Positions 1 to 6,031 of a stretch of DNA of 6,302 nt are shown in pieces (within the stretch, counting starts at the first letter, position 1; each line of letters opens with the position of its first letter). The notes under the pieces are model-generated. The model saw nothing but the letters and a program-made list of their open reading frames with translations, made no database searches and had not been told where the DNA came from. The position numbers were made by a program, and so were the translations under genes. The DNA comes from an uncultured bacterium. Lineage in GTDB: Bacteria; Patescibacteriota; CALEFQ01. The DNA lies in assembly GCA_937877125.1 (NCBI GenBank), contig CALEFQ010000098.1, positions 1 to 6,302 of the forward strand, given 5' to 3'.

Positions 1-12
1 TATTACTGATAC

Positions 13-49
13 AAAAAGGCCGCCCGCCGATTCGGAGAGCGGCCTTTTT
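13..49. terminator. Bidirectional intrinsic terminator
   Basis: An 11-bp inverted repeat pairs 13-23 (AAAAAGGCCGC) with 39-49 (GCGGCCTTTTT). The 15-nt loop contains a small CCG-ATT-CGG inner hairpin. The GC core is flanked by A5 on one side and a T run on the other, so each strand reads as a GC hairpin followed by a U tract. On the minus strand it lies just after the secreted protease gene, which ends at 73, and is its likely transcription end. It could also stop plus-strand transcription entering from the left edge. Confidence 0.9.
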
Positions 50-51
50 TG

Positions 52-72
52 TTACTTGTTACCTGTTACTTG
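52..72. repeat. Three tandem heptamers next to the protease stop codon
   Basis: Three head-to-tail 7-mers read TTACTTG, TTACCTG, TTACTTG on the plus strand and fill exactly the gap between the terminator hairpin and the TGA stop (73-75) of the protease gene. On the gene strand they read CAAGTAA, CAGGTAA, CAAGTAA. Because 7 is not a multiple of 3, the three TAA triplets fall in three different frames. The function is unknown; the array may be a chance microduplication or an all-frame stop cluster. Confidence 0.75.
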
Positions 73-2724
73 TCAGAAGTATCCGCCGGTCGGGACGACC
101 CCGCCGCGGAAGCGTTTATCATAAGCGAAAAAATTTATCCCGTTGATGACCTTCCCATTGTATTCGAAAGCCCGCACTTGCGGCCCGCCGCCGGTATTCG
201 GCCCGGCCACGATTTCCGCCCGGCCGTCGCCGTCCACGTCCATCATCTCCACATTGGCTCCGCACTGGACGCCCGCCGGAAACGCCCGCCATTCGCCGAG
301 GACCGTGCGCGCCGAATTGTACTTATAAACCTTCATCCACGCTTCTCCGTTGTAAAGCTGGCTGACTACAATTTCATCCGTCCCGTCCGCGTCAACATCG
401 CCGCTCGAAACATCGACGCCAGTGCGTGAATTTTTATGGAAAGCGAAGAAGCTGTTCGATTTGAGAATCGCCTGGCCATTTTTGATGTCATAGACCCGGA
501 TGTGCGGCCCGCCGCCGACGCTGGCGCCGCAAATCACCTCTTTGACGCCATCCTCATCAACATCGCCCGTGGCGACCGTGACTCCGGCGGTAATTTTTCC
601 GAAGGGAGACCAGGTCGCCAGAATTTCGCGGCGGGAATTATAGCGATAAACCTTGACCTGATGCCCCTGGGTAAACTGGCTGACCACGACGTCATCTTTG
701 CCGTCGCCGTCAACATCGCCGCTGGCGACGTCAACCCCGCCGCGGAAAGAAGATGCAAAAGGCCGATAGTCAATGCCGCGCTTGAAACCATTTTTCTCGT
801 AAACGACTACGTGGGGCTGGGCGCCGATTCCGCTGCCGGCGACAATCTCCACGCCGCCGTCTTTATCGACATCGCCGGTACTGACCCGAGCGCCGTTGCG
901 GGTATAAGACGGGAAAGCGAAGAAACTCTCCGACTTGGCTTTCCCGCTCGTGGAAAACTCCCGGACGTGCGGACCGCCGCCCTGGCCGGGCACAGTCACG
1001 AGACGCGCCTCGCCGGAAGACAAGGTAATTTCTTTTGTTTCACTGTAGTTATTGTAGTTGTCGCGGGTCCGGACTTCGATAGTATGCCGTCCTAGGGAAA
1101 GATTAAGCGAACAAGTGAAATCCTCGGAACCCTCGTTGAAACTGCCGTCAGAGGCCTCGCCGGTTTCCCATTCGCCGCCGTCGGCTCGGCACTCCGCCGT
1201 GGCAATTTTGGCCACCGTGATATCGTTGCCGAGGCCGTAGGGATTTTTATTCTCGACTTTGGTAACGGAAGAACTGCCAGTAATTCTCGGGTGGGTCGTG
1301 CCAGCGCCGCCTTCAACCTCCCCCAGCTCGATATCAGGCGCCGTTTCCAGGACATCTAAAATGCCGTTGCGCTCGGAATCGATGATGCCTATCTGGCCAC
1401 GGGCATACATATCCACGGCCCCTAGAGTATAAGGTGTCACCTGACCTCGCATAATGCTTTGCACATTGTGCGGGCAGGCATTATTACAATTATAATTATA
1501 GTAATCCAGGTACCCGCGATGCTGATCACAAGTACAGGCGGAAGAATACTGGTCATTGGCATAAAAAGCATGGCCGAACTCGTGGGCCGTCACCGCGTCC
1601 ATATTGGAAATGCTGTAGCCGTCATTATCATAAGTCATGACCGAATACGGACCGCCGATCCACATGTAAGCAAAATAATTATCAGCGAAGGTGCCGTTAC
1701 CGTCATTGAGACTGTCCACGACAAAATAAGTAACCGCCCAATCCGAACCGTCCGCTTCGCGAAGATCATTGTTGAAATGACGGACCTTGTCTAGACGCTG
1801 GGAATCGGTATAACCGAAATTTTGCATAATCTGACTGACCCAGAGATGCTCGCCGTTGCCGCCATAAGGATCAGCCGGCCGATTAATCGGCTCATAGCTG
1901 GTGCGCGCCCGACTATCAGTGCGCCCATTGTAAAAATGAAAAGTGAAAGACATATGGGCCGCCGGTTCCCGATCATACCACCAATTGATCCCATTCTGGA
2001 TCTCGGTGGCTACGGCCGATTCCCTGGCCGAACTCCAGGATTCAGTTTTGGCATCTATCGCTCCCGTGCTCTCTGGCAGAATCACCGCGATGGAAATATT
2101 ACCGGCCATGTATTCCGAAGTGTCATAAAATCCGGCGCCGTTGGGGGCCCGATATGACTCGTTGCGCGCCGCGGGCTCCTGGTGCCCGGCTGCTCGCGCC
2201 GCCCGGCCGTCAAGGTCGGGAGCCGGAGAGAGATCATCATTAACCAGCGGTTGGCCGCTATTCGGATTCACCGCCGGCGCGACAAAATGAGCGTTCCAAG
2301 AGCTAATGCCGACACGCGCGCTCAAATCTTCCAATCCTAAAGTTTCGGAATCAACCTGGTCAAAAATGACGCGATCCACGCCCGGCAATGATTCAACTGC
2401 GTCGGCTTGCTGACGATCCAATTTTCCCCAAGCAACTCGGGGCGGAAAACGATTTATCACCGCGCCGTTTAGTTGTTCAACCTGATCAATAGTTTCCGGC
2501 AGCTTATCTTCTTCCTGTCCCGAAAAAATAAAAAGTGCATCGGGTCGAGAATCAGATGCCGTAAGCGTCGCCTGATCTTCCGGCCGATCCGCCTTGTTTT
2601 CGGGAGCTAGCTGTGCCCAGACATCCGTCCCGGCATTCAAAAAAGCCATTATCAAAAGAATGGCCGCTAAAGTCGAACTTAATTGTATCGTTGTTTTAAG
2701 CCTAAAAAAAGAGGGCGTCTTCAT
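73..2724 (-). CDS. Secreted metzincin-like zinc metallopeptidase with I9-like prodomain, Ig-like domain and FG-GAP β-propeller
   Basis: An 883-residue exported protein. Numbering is from the ATG at 2722-2724; a GTG at 2740-2742 would add six residues but leaves only about 14 nt of leader. Residues 1-37 form a signal peptide: K2, R8 and K10, a hydrophobic core at 15-32, and a VWA site with cleavage after A37. Residues 62-126 show the β-α-β pattern of an inhibitor I9/subtilisin-type propeptide. The catalytic domain (about 205-470) has HEFGH at 381-385 followed by D391, the HExxHxxxxxD pattern of aspartate-type metzincins, and a Met-turn-like SIMRG with M425. A Cys cluster (C397, C399, C413, C417) lies between these two elements. 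Residues about 468-570 resemble a bacterial Ig-like domain with a possible C512-C538 disulfide. Residues 574-883 are about six β-propeller repeats with DxDxDG calcium loops at 618, 670, 721, 776 and 829. No sortase, GPI-like or membrane anchor is seen at the C-terminus, so release or non-covalent retention is likely. The domain reading is by eye; substrate is unknown. Confidence 0.85.
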   Translation of the reverse strand: MKTPSFFRLKTTIQLSSTLAAILLIMAFLNAGTDVWAQLAPENKADRPEDQATLTASDSRPDALFIFSGQEEDKLPETIDQVEQLNGAVINRFPPRVAWGKLDRQQADAVESLPGVDRVIFDQVDSETLGLEDLSARVGISSWNAHFVAPAVNPNSGQPLVNDDLSPAPDLDGRAARAAGHQEPAARNESYRAPNGAGFYDTSEYMAGNISIAVILPESTGAIDAKTESWSSARESAVATEIQNGINWWYDREPAAHMSFTFHFYNGRTDSRARTSYEPINRPADPYGGNGEHLWVSQIMQNFGYTDSQRLDKVRHFNNDLREADGSDWAVTYFVVDSLNDGNGTFADNYFAYMWIGGPYSVMTYDNDGYSISNMDAVTAHEFGHAFYANDQYSSACTCDQHRGYLDYYNYNCNNACPHNVQSIMRGQVTPYTLGAVDMYARGQIGIIDSERNGILDVLETAPDIELGEVEGGAGTTHPRITGSSSVTKVENKNPYGLGNDITVAKIATAECRADGGEWETGEASDGSFNEGSEDFTCSLNLSLGRHTIEVRTRDNYNNYSETKEITLSSGEARLVTVPGQGGGPHVREFSTSGKAKSESFFAFPSYTRNGARVSTGDVDKDGGVEIVAGSGIGAQPHVVVYEKNGFKRGIDYRPFASSFRGGVDVASGDVDGDGKDDVVVSQFTQGHQVKVYRYNSRREILATWSPFGKITAGVTVATGDVDEDGVKEVICGASVGGGPHIRVYDIKNGQAILKSNSFFAFHKNSRTGVDVSSGDVDADGTDEIVVSQLYNGEAWMKVYKYNSARTVLGEWRAFPAGVQCGANVEMMDVDGDGRAEIVAGPNTGGGPQVRAFEYNGKVINGINFFAYDKRFRGGVVPTGGYF

Positions 2725-2762
2725 GAAAATGGAAGAAATCACCCGCTGACTCTTATGCTTAT

Positions 2763-2791
2763 ATTATAGCACACCAAACTTTTTTTGCCAA
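2763..2791 (-). promoter_or_regulatory. Sigma70-type promoter of the protease gene
   Basis: Read on the minus strand, a -35 box TTGGCA (2786-2791) and a perfect -10 box TATAAT (2763-2768) are separated by exactly 17 nt containing an A run. Transcription should start near 2756, giving a leader of about 32 nt to the ATG at 2724, or about 14 nt to the alternative GTG at 2742. The protease can therefore be transcribed independently of the regulator gene upstream. No convincing terminator separates the two, so read-through is also possible. Confidence 0.8.
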
Positions 2792-2846
2792 GGGATAACT
2801 AAGAAATTTTCCCCATTCCCCTACAACGTTCACAGATCTCAAAAGA

Positions 2847-3434
2847 TCAAGAGTTTTTCGGCTTGGCCTCTTTCTTTTTGGCGGCCCGATCCAGGACCGT
2901 GATGTGCTCGTTCGTGAGAATGTCTTGCAAGAACAAATCATGCATCGTGCGGCGGTAATCATACTCATTGTGATCAATCACGGAATAACGGATCTGTTTG
3001 CCGACCGTTTTTTCCAGCTCGGCCACCGCGTCCAAGAGTTTTTCCCGTTTGGGCGAACCAACTACCAAGAGATCGGTCTTGGGCAGGCGCTGCTGAGTGA
3101 AAATACCGGTCAGAATAACGACGTGGACGTTTTTAAGCGACTGGAGCATCCGCATTGATTTTTCCTGGGGGGTAACGCCTGATTTGATTATCAGCGACCG
3201 CAACTCTTCAAACAGCTCAAAATCGCGGTTAACCGTGTAATATTTTTTGCGGTCTTCCGTATGGCTGACCAGTAAGCCTAGCTTTTGCAGATTATCAAGT
3301 TCCCGGCGGATGGAATTAATCCGTTCGTTCAGCCGGCGGGTCAATTCCCGCACGAAATAGGTTTGTTCCGGATTCAGGAGAAACAAGCTCAAGAGTTTGA
3401 TGCGGACTTTTGAACTGAAAAGATGTTCAAGCAT
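2847..3434 (-). CDS. Winged-helix transcriptional regulator with degenerate MNT-type nucleotidyltransferase domain
   Basis: A 195-residue, cysteine-free cytoplasmic protein. Residues 1-70 are a winged helix: a leading helix (about 4-19), helix 27-35, a recognition helix about 38-51 rich in Arg/Asn, and a β-wing at 53-68 ending KKYYTV, as in ArsR/MarR-like regulators. Residues about 102-182 resemble the small nucleotidyltransferase domain found in wHTH-NTase fusions: a strand VVILTG, then TDLLVVG, a helix, IRYSVIDHNEY, and a final helix and strand. The catalytic GS...DxD motif is eroded: the Gly-Ser position reads TG, and the first Asp is replaced by Lys (K119) while D121 remains. A ligand-binding or structural role is more likely than catalysis. 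The tail 184-195 is basic. The ATG at 3432-3434 lies about 31 nt after the predicted transcription start and lacks a Shine-Dalgarno sequence. The gene is divergent from the membrane protein gene and upstream of, and co-directional with, the protease gene. Targets are unknown; autoregulation is suggested by repeats at its promoter. Confidence 0.85.
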   Translation of the reverse strand: MLEHLFSSKVRIKLLSLFLLNPEQTYFVRELTRRLNERINSIRRELDNLQKLGLLVSHTEDRKKYYTVNRDFELFEELRSLIIKSGVTPQEKSMRMLQSLKNVHVVILTGIFTQQRLPKTDLLVVGSPKREKLLDAVAELEKTVGKQIRYSVIDHNEYDYRRTMHDLFLQDILTNEHITVLDRAAKKKEAKPKNS

Positions 3435-3453
3435 AGAAAAATATTAGAAGTTA

Positions 3454-3514
3454 TGAACAAATATATTAACTCAGTATAGAAGAGTCTTGTTCAGTTGTAA
3501 AGAAATTTTGTTCA
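3454..3514. promoter_or_regulatory. Candidate operator: three TTGTTCA heptamers around the regulator promoter
   Basis: TTGTTCA occurs at 3487-3493 and 3508-3514 on the plus strand, and inverted as TGAACAA at 3454-3460. Centre-to-centre spacing is 21 nt (two helical turns) and 33 nt (about three turns). The copies lie just upstream of the -35 box, inside the -35/-10 spacer, and downstream of the start point, which is a classic repressor layout. I noticed only one other copy, inside the protease gene near 2473. Binding by the adjacent winged-helix protein is inferred, not shown. Confidence 0.45.
3473..3501 (-). promoter_or_regulatory. Sigma70-type promoter of the winged-helix regulator gene
   Basis: On the minus strand a -35 box TTTACA (3496-3501) and a -10 box TATACT (3473-3478) are spaced by 17 nt. 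Each matches consensus at five of six positions. The start should lie near 3466, leaving an AT-rich leader of about 31 nt before the ATG at 3434. The promoter sits inside the TTGTTCA repeat cluster, which would let a bound protein block RNA polymerase. Confidence 0.65.
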
Positions 3515-3740
3515 ATTGCGCCCGGCTGTCCCTGAAGCCGGCCCAGTTTAGGCAAAACTAACTAATTTTCGCCCGTCCGCCGATGAATTCTAACTGGACA
3601 GAAATTTTAAGGATAACTTCGGGCTGTCATCCTGTCCCCTTGCGGAAATCCCCGCATAATATTATACTGAAAAATGTTAATTCTCGTTTTCGTTTCCCCG
3701 GCAATTCACGCTAAACGCGCCGGCCCGCACCGAAATTTCC
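3515..3740. other. Divergent intergenic region, non-coding
   Basis: This stretch completes the 306-base gap between the divergent regulator and membrane-protein genes. I see no convincing reading frame, tRNA or rRNA in it. It contains a weak 6-bp hairpin (3522-3527 with 3536-3541, CCGGCT/AGCCGG, 8-nt loop). A short TGCGG/CCGCA hairpin (3641-3645 with 3652-3656) overlaps the possible plus-strand promoter. A leader of roughly 65 nt before 3741 is expected if that promoter is used. No T run follows either hairpin, so they are not intrinsic terminators. Confidence 0.5.
3640..3668 (+). promoter_or_regulatory. Possible promoter of the membrane β-propeller gene
   Basis: A -10 box TATACT (3663-3668, five of six matches) is preceded, with a 17-nt spacer, by TTGCGG (3640-3645), which matches the -35 consensus only in its TTG. 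The start would be near 3675. The -10 box is identical to that of the divergent regulator promoter. The weak -35 box suggests low activity or a need for an activator. An overlapping TAATAT at 3657-3662 is an alternative -10 box. Confidence 0.4.
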
Positions 3741-5915
3741 ATGCCCAAACTAAATACAACAGTCAGTGAGCTTCTTATCTACAATCCCGACACCTCCGAA
3801 GGTTTCGCGGAAACTTTTGTGTTTGAGCCGGAAGAAAAAGACGAAGAACCGTATGGCCGGTTGATGATCTTAGTCAGCTTTGACCAGCAGAATCCGAAAA
3901 ACGCGGAGATCTCCGAGGCCATCGCCTCGATCATGCAGAATGAATACTACCGGTCTTCGGAGAGAAACGCCGAGCAACAATTTGAATATGCCATAAAACG
4001 TGTCAACGATATCCTGGGCGACCTCGCCTCGGCCGGAGAAATCAGCTGGATCGGCCAGCTAAACAGTGTTATTACCGCCATGGTCGGTGATGAAATCTTC
4101 CTGACCTCCTCCGGACAAACTTTCGCCTATCTGTTAAGGCGTCAGCAATTAGCCCACCTCAATAAGGAAAGTTCTTCCGTCCCCCTTAAGCCCAACCCCC
4201 TCAAAACTTACGAAAATATCGTCCACGGCAAGCTTAACCCGAACGACAAACTGATCTTCCTCTCCCCGTCGATCCTTGATTACATTGAAAAACCGAAAAT
4301 AAGGGAAATTATTGATCGGTTTACCCCCGACATTGCCGCTAGGCATCTTCAAAGCAAACTGGTTTCTTTCCAGGGTAAAAAGGCCATGGCGGCCTTAATT
4401 GTCAGTGCGGCGGAAGAAACCAAAACATCCAAACCCGTGCCAGCCTCCCCTCAGATTACCGTGAAACCAGATATCCCCTCCCATTCCCCGGTCCGCCCCC
4501 ACCAAGCACCCGGCGCTTTGGCGCGCACTTCCCGAATCATCCGTTCCCTGGCTGCCAAAACCGCTTCTGGGACCAAGAATACGATTCTACCTCTACTAAA
4601 AGGCAAAAAGCCTGCTTCCGCCTCAAAAAATGATCGCGGGCCAAAGCCTTCCGCCGCCACCCCGTCCGTGCAGGAGCCTTTGACTAGCCGCAAGCCCTAC
4701 ACGTACACCGATTTACGCCCCAAGCCCTGGTGGAAAAAAACATTGCTAACCCTGCAAAACTTGGCCAAGGTCGCCTGGGAATCTTTTGCCGCCTGGTTCA
4801 TGAAACTGCCCAAAACCAGCAAGATTTTATTCCTGGTGGTCGTATTCTTAGTGATCGCCTTTTTAGTCAGCCTCGTGGCCGTACGGGGAAGCAAGCAAGA
4901 CCAGGAACAGCGCGCCATTTACAACAACCTGACCGCCGAAGCGCGTCAGAAAGAAGAAGAAGCTCAATCCGCCCTGATCTATGGCAATGACGCCAAGGCC
5001 CGTGACCTGCTCAACGAATCGCAGAAGATTGCCGAGGACGTCCAAGCGACAAAATACCGAAATGATGAAGCGGCCGCCGTTTTGGCCAAAATAGAAAAAG
5101 ATAGGCAAAAACTCAATCATATAACCCAAGTTGATAATCCCGAAACGGTCGCAGATTTTACCACCCTAGGCGACGGCATCAACCCGACTCGACTCACCCT
5201 AGCTGAAAAATATCTGGTTTCCTACAACCCCAATCAGCCGTCACTTTATACTTTCCAAATCAGCGACAAAAAATACGAAGCGGTCGAAGTCCAGACATCC
5301 GGCAAGCTCACGGCGATGACTAGCGCCGGCAAAGACCTAGCCCTGGCGTCATCGAAGCCGGCCTTAATCAGTTACAACTTCAGCAGCGCCTCCGTAGGAG
5401 AAGCCGATACCGAAATTCCAGACGGCCAGCAATTAGTCGCCTTAAGCCTGTTCGGCAACCGCCTATACACCTTAGACCCCGGCAACAATAGCATCCAGCG
5501 CCATTCGCTGACACTGGGCGGATTTTCTAAGCCTAGCAATTGGCTTAATAGCGAGGCCGACCTGAGCGGCGCGGTCGACCTAGCCATTGACGGTTCTGTT
5601 TACGTTCTGACCAACGACGGCCGCGTGTTAAAATTCCTGCGCGGGAACCAGGAAGAATTTGCCCTGGGCGAAATGACGACTCCATTAAATAGCCCAATGG
5701 CGATTTATACCGATGAAAATTCATCTAACCTCTATATCCTCGACCCCAAAAACAACCGGCTCGTCGTCTTCAACAAAGACGGCCAGATGAAGAACCAATA
5801 CTTATCGGAAACTTTCACCGACCTGCGCGGAATGGCCATTGACGAAACCAGCGACAAGGCCTACTTACTAAACGGTACAAAAATATTAGGTATCAGACTC
5901 AGCTCAAATAACTAA
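3741..5915 (+). CDS. Single-pass membrane protein: PP2C-like pseudophosphatase domain, coiled stalk and C-terminal β-propeller
   Basis: A 724-residue protein without a single cysteine. Residues about 1-225 follow the PP2C/SpoIIE-like phosphatase pattern: a strand LMILVSFD, helices, NSVITAMVGDEIFLTSSGQTFAYLLRR in place of the usual GDSRxYL segment, then KLNPNDKLIFLSPSI in place of the DGL segment, and a closing AMAALIVSAAE. The expected Asp ligands are missing at most positions, so catalysis is unlikely. Residues about 229-330 are a Pro/Lys/Ser-rich basic linker, 331-355 an amphipathic juxtamembrane helix, and 362-381 one hydrophobic helix. The basic residues before it place the N-terminus in the cytoplasm. 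Residues about 385-460 are charged helices with one TPR-like hairpin (about 408-433). Residues about 465-724 contain repeated YxLD...N.I/V and DLAID/GMAID motifs typical of NHL-like β-propellers, predicted outside the membrane. The ATG has no Shine-Dalgarno sequence. A membrane sensor or scaffold is plausible; ligand and partners are unknown. Confidence 0.85.
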   Translation: MPKLNTTVSELLIYNPDTSEGFAETFVFEPEEKDEEPYGRLMILVSFDQQNPKNAEISEAIASIMQNEYYRSSERNAEQQFEYAIKRVNDILGDLASAGEISWIGQLNSVITAMVGDEIFLTSSGQTFAYLLRRQQLAHLNKESSSVPLKPNPLKTYENIVHGKLNPNDKLIFLSPSILDYIEKPKIREIIDRFTPDIAARHLQSKLVSFQGKKAMAALIVSAAEETKTSKPVPASPQITVKPDIPSHSPVRPHQAPGALARTSRIIRSLAAKTASGTKNTILPLLKGKKPASASKNDRGPKPSAATPSVQEPLTSRKPYTYTDLRPKPWWKKTLLTLQNLAKVAWESFAAWFMKLPKTSKILFLVVVFLVIAFLVSLVAVRGSKQDQEQRAIYNNLTAEARQKEEEAQSALIYGNDAKARDLLNESQKIAEDVQATKYRNDEAAAVLAKIEKDRQKLNHITQVDNPETVADFTTLGDGINPTRLTLAEKYLVSYNPNQPSLYTFQISDKKYEAVEVQTSGKLTAMTSAGKDLALASSKPALISYNFSSASVGEADTEIPDGQQLVALSLFGNRLYTLDPGNNSIQRHSLTLGGFSKPSNWLNSEADLSGAVDLAIDGSVYVLTNDGRVLKFLRGNQEEFALGEMTTPLNSPMAIYTDENSSNLYILDPKNNRLVVFNKDGQMKNQYLSETFTDLRGMAIDETSDKAYLLNGTKILGIRLSSNN

Positions 5916-5948
5916 TACGGCATCCTGGCAAAACTTTTTTCCGAACCA

Positions 5949-5979
5949 TAAAGCCCACCGACAGCGCCGGTGGGCTTTA
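5949..5979. terminator. Hairpin terminator between convergent genes
   Basis: An 11-bp perfect inverted repeat pairs 5949-5959 (TAAAGCCCACC) with 5969-5979 (GGTGGGCTTTA) around a 9-nt loop. It lies 33 nt after the membrane-protein stop and in the gap before the convergent methyltransferase stop at 6032. The T run is only three bases within the stem on each strand, so termination may be modest, but position and symmetry fit a shared bidirectional terminator. Confidence 0.75.
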
Positions 5980-6031
5980 AAATTAGCCGCAAATTTTATC
6001 GCCTTCAGGCCGAAAGGGAAAGCCTTCTTAG

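Noticed and set aside
49..2157. Several plus-strand open frames opposite the protease gene, for example 49-429, 436-1095, 1459-1794 and 1822-2157
   Set aside because: They are antisense shadows. Their recurring 'DIAAGD/NIA' strings are the reverse complement of the DVDGDG calcium-loop codons, and the minus-strand frame has signal peptide, catalytic motif and repeats.
2743..2760. AAGAG in front of GTG 2742 as a Shine-Dalgarno site
   Set aside because: The match to AGGAGG is weak, and with the predicted transcription start near 2756 it would leave almost no leader, so ATG 2724 is preferred though not proven.
2835..2848. GATCT-CAAA-AGATC hairpin at the end of the regulator gene as an intrinsic terminator
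   Set aside because: The stem is only 5 bp, it overlaps the stop codon and no T run follows on the minus strand, so read-through to the protease gene remains possible.
73..3434. Recoding of TGA as glycine, as in Gracilibacteria and Absconditabacteria
   Set aside because: TGA does not occur inside any of the genes while GGN glycine codons are common, and reading through the two TGA stops would add only about 7 and 16 residues before TAA or TAG.
3522..3541. CCGGCT/AGCCGG hairpin as a riboswitch or small RNA
   Set aside because: It is a lone 6-bp stem with no conserved motif that I recognise, no T run and no further pairing around it.
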